From UBA2334 sp964396895 (lineage in GTDB: Bacteria > Pseudomonadota > Gammaproteobacteria > Burkholderiales > Burkholderiaceae_C), in NCBI GenBank assembly GCA_964396895.1, contig CAYNGJ010000019.1, positions 1 to 64,000 on the forward strand: a stretch of DNA of 64,000 bases, written 5' to 3'. A program made the translations under genes and the position numbers. This document shows positions 8,740 to 17,135 of the stretch, in pieces (position 1 is the stretch's first letter; each line of letters starts with the position of its first letter). The notes under the pieces were generated by a model that did no database searches, was not told the DNA's origin, and saw only the letters and a program-made list of their open reading frames with translations.

Positions 8740-9399
8740 ATGGCTGAGTTGCCGGTGCTGTACTCGTTTCGCCGCTGCCCCTATGCCATCCGGGCGCGGC
8801 TGGCGCTGGCCCAGTCGGGTGTGGCGGTGGCGCTGCACGAGGTGAGCCTCCGGCAAAAACCCGCCGCCATGCTGGCGGTGTCGCCCAAGGGCACGGTGCC
8901 GGTGTTGTGCCTGCCGGGCGGTCGGGTGTTGGCCGAGAGCCTGGACATCATGCGCTGGGCCTTGCAACAGCACGACCCCCAGGCTTGGCTGCAAGCAACC
9001 GATGCCGAGCGCGACGCGCAACTGCTGGCCGCCAACGACGGCCCTTTCAAACACTGGCTGGACCGCTACAAATACCGGGTGCGCCACCCCGGTGAAACCG
9101 CCGCACACTGCCAGGCCCAGGCCGACCATGCGCTGCTGGCGCCGCTGGAGCGGGCGCTGGCCGAATCGGCACGGGCGGGTTCCCCGTGGCTGTCGGCCCG
9201 TGCACTCCCCGGCTTGGCCGATGCGGCCATTTTCCCCTTCGTGCGCCAGTTTGCGGGGGTGGACGCCGCCTGGTTTGCCCAGTCACCCCGGCCACACACC
9301 CAAGCTTGGTTGGCACACTGGTTGGCCAGTGGGCTGTTTGCCCTGGTCATGCGGCCGGGCTGGGGTCAGTTGGTGCCCATGGGGTCAACGGCGGAATAA
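8740..9399 (+). CDS. Glutathione S-transferase
   Basis: A 219-residue protein with an N-terminal thioredoxin-like GST domain (LYSFRRCPYAIRARLALAQS, residues 6-25) and an all-helical C-terminal domain. The SPKGTVPVL loop contains the cis-proline, and the following ES (AESLDIM) binds the glutathione gamma-glutamyl group. The CPYA motif near residue 13 recalls the GrxB/omega-like class with a catalytic cysteine. ATG 8740 has GGAGG upstream. It probably belongs to a run of codirectional genes from 7559 to 11703. Confidence 0.85.
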   Translation: MAELPVLYSFRRCPYAIRARLALAQSGVAVALHEVSLRQKPAAMLAVSPKGTVPVLCLPGGRVLAESLDIMRWALQQHDPQAWLQATDAERDAQLLAANDGPFKHWLDRYKYRVRHPGETAAHCQAQADHALLAPLERALAESARAGSPWLSARALPGLADAAIFPFVRQFAGVDAAWFAQSPRPHTQAWLAHWLASGLFALVMRPGWGQLVPMGSTAE

Positions 9400-9406
9400 T
9401 GGCCCC

Positions 9407-9703
9407 ATGACCGACGAATCCCAGTTGTACCTGCCCGAGTCATTTCTGGCGCTGTTCCAGGTGCCCGGGCGCACCAAGCCCACGGCCACCCGCGCCCACA
9501 TTGCCCAGCGCTACGAGTGGTGCGAAGACATGGCCCAGATGCTGACCGAACCCGCTCGGGAGCAGATGTTCCGCCTGGGCATCACCGAAGCCGACGTGGT
9601 GCAGCGCCTGGGGCAGGGTCTTTCCGGGGAGGCCACTGGCCTGTCAGAGGCCGAGGCCGCTTGGGTGTGCCACAGGCTCGCCGAACTGCTGCAGGGGCAT
9701 TGA
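9407..9703 (+). CDS. Conserved small protein of unknown function
   Basis: A 98-residue protein without signal peptide or membrane segment. It is rich in acidic residues and predicted mostly helical. It starts seven bases after the GST stop and ends two bases before the lipoprotein gene, so it is translated as part of the same run. I do not recognise a domain; its length and composition suggest a small soluble adaptor or structural protein, but no function is assigned. Confidence 0.7.
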   Translation: MTDESQLYLPESFLALFQVPGRTKPTATRAHIAQRYEWCEDMAQMLTEPAREQMFRLGITEADVVQRLGQGLSGEATGLSEAEAAWVCHRLAELLQGH

Positions 9704-9705
9704 CC

Positions 9706-10266
9706 ATGGCTGGACCATCCATTCCCGCTGTGCCACTGTCCCAGGGCGGGGGGGCGTTGGCGCGTCGCGCCGGCTTGCGGTGGTTGGGCGGGCTGGCCGG
9801 TGCCAGCGTGTTCGCCTTCGTGGCTGGTTGTGGCAGCACGCCCCCGACGCGGCCCCCGCCCCCTGACTACCCGGCGGCCACCGAACCGGCGCCCGCCCAC
9901 GCACAGGCCGTGACGCTGCACGCTTTGGGCCTGGTGGGCACGCCCTACCGCTACGGGGGCAACACACCGACGTCGGGGTTCGACTGCAGTGGCCTGATCG
10001 GCTACGTGTACTGGCACGCGGGCCAGATGAAGACGCCGCGCACGGTGCAACTCATCAGCCAGTGGGGGCAGTCCGTGCCTGCCGGCAACGCCCGCACCGG
10101 CGACCTCGTGGTGTTTGCCAGCCGGGGGCGTGCCGCCAGCCACGCGGGCATTTATGTGGGGGAAGGGCGTTTTGTGCACGCGCCGTCCAGTGGTGGCACG
10201 GTGCGCCTGGACCACTTGGCCAGCCGCCACTGGGCGGCGCAGGCCATCGACTTTCGGCGACCCTGA
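9706..10266 (+). CDS. NlpC/P60 family lipoprotein (peptidoglycan endopeptidase)
   Basis: A 186-residue protein with a lipoprotein signal ending VAGC near residue 42, then a proline-rich linker and an NlpC/P60 cysteine peptidase domain. The catalytic cysteine is in FDCSG, the histidine in SHAGIY, and the GTPYRYGG strand precedes them. Enzymes of this family cut the D-Glu to diamino-acid bond of peptidoglycan stem peptides. As a lipoprotein it would act in the periplasm from a membrane anchor. The start at 9706 is two bases after the preceding stop. Confidence 0.92.
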   Translation: MAGPSIPAVPLSQGGGALARRAGLRWLGGLAGASVFAFVAGCGSTPPTRPPPPDYPAATEPAPAHAQAVTLHALGLVGTPYRYGGNTPTSGFDCSGLIGYVYWHAGQMKTPRTVQLISQWGQSVPAGNARTGDLVVFASRGRAASHAGIYVGEGRFVHAPSSGGTVRLDHLASRHWAAQAIDFRRP

Positions 10267-10396
10267 GGGCGGTGGCTGCTCGGGTGCCGTCCGTGTCCGA
10301 CCCTTGGAATTGCAGTGCAGATGCGGTGCTTTTTCGGGCACTGCCGCCGCCCACTCTCCGGTACATTGAACAACCCATACCCGGAAGTTTGTACCC

Positions 10397-11161
10397 ATGA
10401 CGCTGCTTCATCTGCCCCCATCGCCCGACGGCGTTGGCCGCCCTGTGCTGGCCAGCCTGGGCTTGGCGTTGCTGCTGGCCGGTGTGGCTGGCTGCAGCAC
10501 CCTGGACGTGCCACGCGCCGAAGCCTACCCCGCCACGGGCCAGCACAAGGCCCGTGCCGTGCACCACTGGGACCTGCTGGCCGATGATGTGGCCGCGCGC
10601 ATCGTGGCCAAGGTGGGCGCGGCTGGGGAACTCAAAACCGCATTCCACCTCATGCCCGCCATGGGTACCCCGTTCAACCGGGCCTTCGGCGACCTGCTGC
10701 TGACCCGTCTGGTCAACCAGGGCATGGTCATTGCCACTGTGCCCAACCCCGAGAGCAACGGCGGTGCATTCATCCGCTACGACGCGCAGGTGATCGAGCA
10801 CGCCACGAAAGGCCGCAACTCGTCCGAGCTGCCCTTCACCAGCCTGGCCGTGGGTCTGGCGGTGTTGCGCGACTCCTGGTTGCACATCCCCAGCACCGCC
10901 AGCGGTGCCGCAGGGGCGTTGGGCATGGGCGTGGTGGCCGACATGTCGGGCCGCATGCTGTCGGGCAGTGCCGCAGGCGGTCCCACCCGCACGGAGTTGC
11001 TGGTGTCGTCATCGCTGGAGCTGGGGCAACGGTTTTTGGGCCGCACCTCCGACATCTACTACATTGAGCCCGACGATGTGCGTCTGTTCACTCCCCCGCC
11101 ACCGCCACCACCGCCGCCGCCACCTGCCCCGGTGAAAAACTGGAAGGTGGTGGGTTCATGA
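10397..11161 (+). CDS. Lipoprotein with polyproline tail, FlgO-like partner
   Basis: A 254-residue lipoprotein (signal ending VAGC near residue 33). The mature part shows a pattern like FlgO-family surface proteins (AFGDLLLTRLVNQGMVIATV). Near the C-terminus there are eleven prolines in a row (bases about 11092-11124). Its stop overlaps the start of the next gene by four bases (ATGA), so the two are translationally coupled. FlgO and FlgP are outer-membrane lipoproteins linked to flagella in Vibrio; this link is inferred for the pair. Confidence 0.7.
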   Translation: MTLLHLPPSPDGVGRPVLASLGLALLLAGVAGCSTLDVPRAEAYPATGQHKARAVHHWDLLADDVAARIVAKVGAAGELKTAFHLMPAMGTPFNRAFGDLLLTRLVNQGMVIATVPNPESNGGAFIRYDAQVIEHATKGRNSSELPFTSLAVGLAVLRDSWLHIPSTASGAAGALGMGVVADMSGRMLSGSAAGGPTRTELLVSSSLELGQRFLGRTSDIYYIEPDDVRLFTPPPPPPPPPPPAPVKNWKVVGS

Positions 11162-11703
11162 GCGCCGGGGTGCCCGAGCGCCGACAGTGGCTGCGCCACA
11201 CCCTGGCGGGTGCTGCCTTCGGGGGGGTGCTGTGGCTGGGGGGGTGTGCCAGTGTGGAAGATGGCCTGGGCGCCAACCTCATCACCCTGAATTACCGCGC
11301 GGCCGACCAGCTGATGCACGGCGTGACGCTGGACCCCCGCCAGCCCGTGCTGGTGGCCACCCTGGTGGACCAGGAAGATTTGGGCGAATCGTCGCGACTG
11401 GGACGCCTGTTTTCCGAGCAGTACAGCGGGCGCCTGTCCAACCAGGGGGTGCGCGTGGTGGAGTTGAAACTGCGTGAGCAGCTGTTCATGAAGCAGACCA
11501 CGGGCGCCTTGCTGTTGTCGCGCGAGGTGCGCGAAGTCAGCCGCGCCCACGACGCGCAGGCCGTGGTGGTGGGCACCTACACGTCATCGGGCCAGACGCT
11601 GTATGTGAGTTTGAAGCTGGTCCGACCCGAGGGCAACACCGTGGTGTCGGCCCACGACTACGCCCTGCCCCTCAACAACAACATCAAAGGCCTGTTGCGC
11701 TGA
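11158..11703 (+). CDS. FlgO family outer-membrane lipoprotein
   Basis: A 181-residue lipoprotein with a signal sequence ending LGGC near residue 31. The mature protein has the FlgO-domain pattern: paired beta strands with ESSRLGRLFSEQYSGRL and NQGVRVVELKL, then DAQAVVVGTYTSSGQTLYVS. FlgO proteins sit in the outer membrane and support flagellar stability or function in Vibrio. The start overlaps the upstream lipoprotein stop by four bases. No flagellar structural operon is in the window, though cheV and an orphan rod-type protein follow. Confidence 0.78.
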   Translation: MSAGVPERRQWLRHTLAGAAFGGVLWLGGCASVEDGLGANLITLNYRAADQLMHGVTLDPRQPVLVATLVDQEDLGESSRLGRLFSEQYSGRLSNQGVRVVELKLREQLFMKQTTGALLLSREVREVSRAHDAQAVVVGTYTSSGQTLYVSLKLVRPEGNTVVSAHDYALPLNNNIKGLLR

Positions 11704-11775
11704 TTTGACCGGGGTGGCCGTGTCCCGGCCGTGCGGCAACGCCGCTGCGTCGACGGGCCGCAGACTCGCCGTTGC

Positions 11776-12750
11776 TCAGAGGTGCTCGTAGCGCGAGAGC
11801 ACGCCCCGAATGGTGGCGGCCAGCTCTTCCGCCTGAAACTTGGCCACGTAGGCATCGGCCCCCACGTGGCGCACGTGGTCTTCGTTGGTGGCGCCCGACA
11901 GCGACGAGTGGATCACCACCGGCAGGTTGCGAAAGCGCGGGTCCTGCTTGATGTTGCGGGTCAGGGTGAAGCCGTCCATCTCGGGCATTTCCAGGTCGGT
12001 CAGCACCATGGCGATGCGGTCGGTGATGTGTTGGCCCTTGGCCTCCACGTCATCGGCCACGCTCTGCAGCTTGGCCCAGGCCTCTTGCCCCGATTTGGTC
12101 ATGACAAACGGCACGCCCATGGCGTGCAGACCCTGCTCGATCATGGCCCTGGCCACAAAGGAGTCGTCGGCCGCCAGTACCATGGTGCCAGGTTTGAGTT
12201 TGACGGTGGGACCGACCGCGTTGGAGTCCACATCGGTGTCCTCGTCGGGCATGACCTCACCCAGGATGGACTCCACGTCCAGCACCTGCGCCAGGCGGGA
12301 GTTGTTCACATCGCCGTCCAGGCGCGCAATGCTGGTCACTTTGGCGCCGGACGACCCGCGCTCGGCCGGCAGCACTTGGCCCCAGTCCAGGCGGACAATG
12401 TCCTCCACACTTTCCACCGCAAACGCCTGCGTGGTGCGGGCGAACTCGGTCACCAGCATGATGTTCAGCCCGTGCTCGGGCTTGCAGCCGATGGCTGCTG
12501 GCAGGTCGATCACCGGAATGATCTGCCCCCGCAGGTTCACGATGCCCAGCATGTGCGGGTTGGTGCCCGACATGGCGGTGATTTCGGGCATGGCCACAAT
12601 TTCACGGATTTTGAACACGTTGATGCCAAACAGCTCGGACTGCGCGTCGGCGCGTGCCTTGCCCAGGCGAAACAGCAGCATCTCAAACTTGTTGGAACTG
12701 GTGAGGTTGGACCGTTCGTCCACTTCCTGTTGGATGGAGTGAGTGCTCAT
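11776..12750 (-). CDS. cheV: Chemotaxis protein CheV
   Basis: A 324-residue coupling protein made of an N-terminal CheW-like domain (about 20-165) and a C-terminal receiver domain (about 188-322). The receiver keeps the acidic pair AADD (D195, D196), the phosphoacceptor aspartate D252 in VLTDLEMPEMDG, and a lysine in YVAKF. CheV links chemoreceptors to CheA and adjusts signalling by phosphorylation. It is a single gene here; no cheA or receptor gene is nearby. It converges with the FlgO-like gene. Confidence 0.95.
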   Translation of the reverse strand: MSTHSIQQEVDERSNLTSSNKFEMLLFRLGKARADAQSELFGINVFKIREIVAMPEITAMSGTNPHMLGIVNLRGQIIPVIDLPAAIGCKPEHGLNIMLVTEFARTTQAFAVESVEDIVRLDWGQVLPAERGSSGAKVTSIARLDGDVNNSRLAQVLDVESILGEVMPDEDTDVDSNAVGPTVKLKPGTMVLAADDSFVARAMIEQGLHAMGVPFVMTKSGQEAWAKLQSVADDVEAKGQHITDRIAMVLTDLEMPEMDGFTLTRNIKQDPRFRNLPVVIHSSLSGATNEDHVRHVGADAYVAKFQAEELAATIRGVLSRYEHL

Positions 12751-12914
12751 GCGGTATTCCTGTGAAGAAGTCCAGCCACGAATGGGCGCAGCGGAAGAAC
12801 TGGCATTCTAGGAGGCTGGGACACGGTGCAGCAACAGGGAATGCACCGCCCAGTGCGTTCATTCTCCCAACGGTGCATACTTTCAAGTCCCCACGCCGCC
12901 GCCAGGAGACCACC

Positions 12915-13241
12915 ATGCCCGCTTTGTCCGCCATTGCCCAGTCGGGGCTGCAAGCCGCCCAGGTGCGCCTGGACACCGCCGCCCACAACGTGGCCAATGC
13001 GCAGACCCCAGGCTTCAAGCGCCAGACCGTGCAAGCCCAGGCGCAGTCTGGCAACCCAGCCAATGGTGGCCCGGCGGGCAGCGGCGTGGTGGTGAGCCTG
13101 GGCCAGGCCGCGCAGGTGGGCGCAGACTTGGCGCAAGATGTGGTGGACCAAGTGGCCGCCCGGCAGTCTTTTGTGGCCAATGTGGCCGTGCTCAAGGCGT
13201 CCGACAAAATGCTGGGTTCCCTGCTGGACACCCGAGCCTGA
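12915..13241 (+). CDS. Orphan flagellar rod/hook-type protein
   Basis: A 108-residue protein with both end motifs of flagellar axial proteins: an N-terminal helix and ANxxTPGF-like motif (HNVANAQTPGFKRQ) and a C-terminal helix (FVANVAVLKASDKMLGSLLD). The middle is very short, resembling FlgB/FlgC rod proteins but smaller. ATG 12915 follows AGGAG. It is not in a flagellar operon: cheV is divergent and dinG starts two bases after its stop. It may be an accessory axial component or an FlgC-like relic. Confidence 0.8.
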   Translation: MPALSAIAQSGLQAAQVRLDTAAHNVANAQTPGFKRQTVQAQAQSGNPANGGPAGSGVVVSLGQAAQVGADLAQDVVDQVAARQSFVANVAVLKASDKMLGSLLDTRA

Positions 13242-13243
13242 AT

Positions 13244-15607
13244 TTGACCACCCGCCCCCACCTCGACCACACCCTGGAAACCCCCGCCGACGTCCTGGCC
13301 CGCCAGGCGCTGCAGGCCTTTGACACGGTGGTGAACGCCCAAGCCGGCTTTCGCAGCCGCCCCGGCCAGCGCCAGATGGCCGAGCGCGTGGCGCACACCT
13401 TCAGCCAGGCCGATTTGGGCGCGCAGCGCGAAGGGCTGGCATCCACGCCCACTGAGGCCTCCGCCAACCCCGATGACGGCCCACCGCCCGAGCGCCGGTT
13501 TGCCGTCATCCAGGCGGGCACGGGAGTGGGCAAGTCGCTGGCCTACAGCGCGCCGGCCATTGCGCTGGCCCTGGCGCGCAACACCCGTGTGCTGATTGCC
13601 ACCGCCACCGTGGCCTTGCAAGAGCAGCTGGTCAACAAAGACCTGCCCGCCCTGGCCGCGGTCTTGCCCCAGCCGTTTCGGTTCGCTTTGGCCAAAGGAC
13701 GGGGGCGCTACGTTTGCAACCTGAAGCTGGAGCGGGTGGCCAGTCCCGACGCCCACGAGCCCGACGACCTCTTCGGCGACGACGAATTGGCGAACGCACG
13801 GGTTCCTGATTCTGGTGTAGCAAACAATTCATATGTATCAAGCGCTGCGGCTGATTTTGATGCAAAAATCATGGCCAAACGAACGGCTTGGCAGGCCATG
13901 TCGCAGGCGCTGGCCACCGCCACCTGGGACGGCGACCGCGACAACCTGCCCACCGCGCCCGAGAGCGACGTGTGGCAGCCCGTGGCCGCCGAGGCGGCGT
14001 CGTGCACCGGCAAGCACTGCCCGCTGTTCCACCGCTGCACCTACTTCGAGCGGCGCAAAGAGTTGGTGGGTGCTCAGGTCATTGTGGCCAACCACGACTT
14101 GCTGCTGTCGTCGCTGGGCTCGCGCGTGCTGCCCGAGCTCGACCACTGCCTGCTGGTGCTCGACGAAGCCCACCACCTGCCCGGCGTGGCGCTGGACCAG
14201 TTCACCCGCAGCATGGACCTGACGCGGTTGCGCTGGGTGGACCAGCTCGCCCAGCGCGCCACGCAGGTGGGCGCAGCCCTGTACCTGAGCGACGCGCTCG
14301 ACGCCCCCAAACTCGCCGCCACCCTGCGGCTGGCGCTGCAGGCGTTGGCCCGGGTGGTCATGGCCGAGCTGCGCCCCGGTGCTGGCGCGACCGCCGAAGT
14401 CGATCCGCGTGCCCTGCCCGCCACGGTGGATGGACGCCGCCAGGCACGTCCCCCCAACCCCGGCTACCGCAGCGCCGCCGATCGGGTGCGCCTGCCCCAG
14501 GGTCGCCTGCCCGATGCCCTGGTGCCGGCGCTGGCCGACGTGCAGGCGGCGGCCGACGCCTGGCTGCTGCACCTCTCTGGCATGGCCAAGACGCTGAAAG
14601 CCGAGATCAAGGACAAACCCGAGGACGCTCGGCGCCTCTCCAACCTTTACGCGCAGATGGGCACGCTCGCCCCCCGCCTGGAGGCCGTGGCCGACACCAC
14701 CCAGTTGTTGCTCAGTGGCCTGGAGGCGGGTGACACACCGGTGGCCAAGTGGTTCACCTTCGACGCCCACCCGGACAACCCCCTCGCCCCCCTGCACCTG
14801 CGTGCCCACGCCAGCCCCACGCTGCCCGGCACCGTGTTGCGCCAGCAGCTGTGGCCGCGCGTGCGCGCGGCCGTGCTCACCTCGGCCACCCTGACCAGCC
14901 TGGGCCGCTTCGACTTCTTTCTGGCCGAGTCCGGTTTGGCCAATGACCCCAACGCCAGCGCTCTGGAGGTGCCCAGCCCCTTCGACTTTGCCGCCCAGGG
15001 CCGCTTCGAGGTGGTGCACACCCGCACCGACCCGCGCGAGGCCGCCGCCTTCACCCCCGACATGATTGCCCTGCTGCTGGCCGATTTGCGCACCATGCAA
15101 GACGAGGCCCCAGGCGGTGCGCTGGTGCTGTTCACCTCGCGCGACCAGCTGCGCCAGGCCGTGGCCGCGCTGCCCGACCGGTTGCGCCCCTGTGTGCTGG
15201 TGCAGGGCGAGTGGCCGCGCACCGTGTTGCTGCAGCGCCACCGCGACGCCGTGGCCCGGGGCGAGGCTTCCATCATCTTCGGCATGCAGTCCTTTGGCGA
15301 AGGCCTGGACCTGCCCGGTGCGTTGTGTGCCCACCTCTTCATTGCCAAACTGCCGTTCTCGCCGCCCGACGACCCGGTGGGCGAGGCGCGGGCCGAGTGG
15401 CTGGAGGCGCAGGGCCGCAACCCGTTCATGGAGCTGACGGTGCCCGCCACCTCGGTGCGGTTGGCGCAGTGGGCGGGCCGGGCCATTCGCACCGAAACCG
15501 ACCAGGCCCACATCGTCTGTTACGACCGCCGCTTACTCACCACCCCCTACGGCCAGCGTCTGCTGCAAGGGCTGCCGCCGTTCACCCAGGTGCGTCGGGG
15601 GACGTGA
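13244..15607 (+). CDS. dinG: ATP-dependent DNA helicase DinG
   Basis: A 787-residue XPD-like superfamily 2 helicase that unwinds DNA 5' to 3' and removes R-loops. Walker A is AGTGVGKS (about residue 90), and the DEAH box is VLDEAHH (about 305). Cysteines in RYVCNL, SCTGKHC and RCTYF can ligate the iron-sulphur cluster. The C-terminal helicase domain has FGMQSFGEGLDLPG and RAIRTETD. TTG at 13244, two bases after the previous stop, is the best start because the next ATG would remove conserved residues. Residues about 191-209 are encoded by an in-frame repeat copy located between the cluster cysteines. Confidence 0.93.
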   Translation: MTTRPHLDHTLETPADVLARQALQAFDTVVNAQAGFRSRPGQRQMAERVAHTFSQADLGAQREGLASTPTEASANPDDGPPPERRFAVIQAGTGVGKSLAYSAPAIALALARNTRVLIATATVALQEQLVNKDLPALAAVLPQPFRFALAKGRGRYVCNLKLERVASPDAHEPDDLFGDDELANARVPDSGVANNSYVSSAAADFDAKIMAKRTAWQAMSQALATATWDGDRDNLPTAPESDVWQPVAAEAASCTGKHCPLFHRCTYFERRKELVGAQVIVANHDLLLSSLGSRVLPELDHCLLVLDEAHHLPGVALDQFTRSMDLTRLRWVDQLAQRATQVGAALYLSDALDAPKLAATLRLALQALARVVMAELRPGAGATAEVDPRALPATVDGRRQARPPNPGYRSAADRVRLPQGRLPDALVPALADVQAAADAWLLHLSGMAKTLKAEIKDKPEDARRLSNLYAQMGTLAPRLEAVADTTQLLLSGLEAGDTPVAKWFTFDAHPDNPLAPLHLRAHASPTLPGTVLRQQLWPRVRAAVLTSATLTSLGRFDFFLAESGLANDPNASALEVPSPFDFAAQGRFEVVHTRTDPREAAAFTPDMIALLLADLRTMQDEAPGGALVLFTSRDQLRQAVAALPDRLRPCVLVQGEWPRTVLLQRHRDAVARGEASIIFGMQSFGEGLDLPGALCAHLFIAKLPFSPPDDPVGEARAEWLEAQGRNPFMELTVPATSVRLAQWAGRAIRTETDQAHIVCYDRRLLTTPYGQRLLQGLPPFTQVRRGT
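13816..13871 (+). repeat. Dispersed A+T-rich repeat, copy C (inside dinG, in frame)
   Basis: The core is 13818-13847 (TAGCAAAC to AAGCGCTG), the tail 13848-13871. It is read in frame as residues 191-209 of DinG (GVANNSYVSSAAADFDAKI). The reading phase is gTA-GCA-AAC, which avoids the TAG. It sits between the first and second groups of cluster-binding cysteines, in a region where DinG lengths vary. Confidence 0.85.
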
Positions 15608-15619
15608 ACCCGCGTTGGC

Positions 15620-16909
15620 TCAAACGCCCAGCCGGTCCCGCAGCTCGTACCACAGCGCCCCCATGGCGGTGAACGGCACGCGCAGCAGGCGACCGCCCGG
15701 AAAGGGGTAGTGGGGCAGGCGGCCAAAGGCGTCGAAGCGTTCGGCCTGGCCGCGAATGGCCTCACCCAGCAGACGGCCCGCCAGGTGGGTGAAGGTCACG
15801 CCGTGGCCGGAGCAGCCTTGGGAGTAGTAGATGTTGTCGGCCAGTCGCCCCATTTGGGGCAGGCGGTTGAGGGTGAGTAAAAAATTGCCCGTCCAGCCGA
15901 AGTCCACCTTCACGCCCTTGAGTTGCGGGAAGGTCCTGAGCATTTTGGGCACGATGATGGATTCGACGTGTGCCGGGTCGCGGGCACCGTAAATGACCCC
16001 GCCGCCAAAAATCAGGCGCTTGTCGGCGGACAGGCGAAAGTAGTCGAGCAGGAAATTGTTGTCTTCCACGCAGAAATCGCAGGGCAGCACCGCGTCGGCC
16101 AACGCGCCCAGTGGCTCGGTCGCAATGACCTGGGTGCCGCAGGGCATGGATTTGGCGGCCAGCGCAGGTTCCAGGTCGCCGATGTAGGCATTGCACGCCA
16201 CGATGACAAATGCCGCCCGCACCTGGCCTTGCGCCGTGTGCACGGTGGCGGTGGTCCCCCGGTCAATGCGGGTCACGCCGCTGTGTTCGTGAATGCGCCC
16301 GCCCAGGTGTTCCAGCGCCGCCGCTTCGCCCAGTGCCAAGTTCAGCGGGTGAAAGTGGCCGCCGGTGCGGTCCACCAGCAGGCCACAGTAGCGGTCGGAC
16401 TTGACCATGGTCGCCATGGCCGCCGGGTCGGTGACCAGTGAGAGGTCGCGGTGGCCCCACTTTTCCCACAGGTGTTGGTGTTCCTGGAGTTGGGCCACTT
16501 TGCGGGGGCTGGTCGCGGCGTAGATGCCGCCGTCTTTCAGGTCGCAGGCGATGCCGTAGCGCGCCACGCGCTCGCGGATGATTTGCGCGCCCTCAAACAT
16601 CATTTCCCCCAGCGGCCTGGCCTGGTCGGCGCCGAACTGGGCCTGAATCACGTCGATGTCGCGCGAGTAGCTGTGCACAATTTGCCCGCCGTTGCGCCCG
16701 GACGCGCCCCAGCCCACGCGTGATTGCTCCAGCACCACCACCTTGAAGCCGTGTTCGGCCAGGGAAATGGCGGCCGACAGACCGGTGTAGCCCGCCCCCA
16801 CAATGCAAATGTCGGCCTCCACCGTGCCCTGCAGTGCAGGGCGCTCGGGGGCCGCGTGGGCCGAGGCGGCATAGTAGGACGGTGCGTGGGGTTGGGGCAT
16901 TGGCGACAT
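15620..16909 (-). CDS. FAD-dependent oxidoreductase, PuuB (gamma-glutamylputrescine oxidase)-like
   Basis: A 429-residue flavoprotein of the DAO family. The FAD motif is IVGAGYTGLSAA near residue 36, followed by WGASGRNGGQ, typical of PuuB-like amine oxidases. The C-terminal flavin contact is YSQGCSGHGVTFTHLAGRL. PuuB oxidises gamma-glutamylputrescine in putrescine breakdown, but related enzymes act on other amines, and no puuA, puuC or puuD lies nearby. ATG 16909 has GAGG upstream. It converges with dinG with a gap of 12 bases and is divergent from the acyl-CoA synthetase. Confidence 0.82.
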   Translation of the reverse strand: MSPMPQPHAPSYYAASAHAAPERPALQGTVEADICIVGAGYTGLSAAISLAEHGFKVVVLEQSRVGWGASGRNGGQIVHSYSRDIDVIQAQFGADQARPLGEMMFEGAQIIRERVARYGIACDLKDGGIYAATSPRKVAQLQEHQHLWEKWGHRDLSLVTDPAAMATMVKSDRYCGLLVDRTGGHFHPLNLALGEAAALEHLGGRIHEHSGVTRIDRGTTATVHTAQGQVRAAFVIVACNAYIGDLEPALAAKSMPCGTQVIATEPLGALADAVLPCDFCVEDNNFLLDYFRLSADKRLIFGGGVIYGARDPAHVESIIVPKMLRTFPQLKGVKVDFGWTGNFLLTLNRLPQMGRLADNIYYSQGCSGHGVTFTHLAGRLLGEAIRGQAERFDAFGRLPHYPFPGGRLLRVPFTAMGALWYELRDRLGV

Positions 16910-17135
16910 GAAAACCTCGTGGTGCGTGATCCCTGAACGTTATCCGAGTTCCGCGACCGGGGGCAAATGCCCGGCCGAGGCCGCTGCGCCTCGGTCTTGA
17001 ACTGGGTAGCCCACTCCAGAAAGGGTTGGTAGCAACCCTCATGGCGTTTGCGTGGGGGGCTTTCACAATGCGGGTAGATGGGTGTGAACGGAGCCAGCCG
17101 GTGCTGTACACCTGTTTCAGCCAGGATTCTCCACA

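Noticed and set aside
13838..15511. A 557-codon open frame opposite dinG
   Set aside because: Same shadow effect; no start signal and no recognisable motifs.
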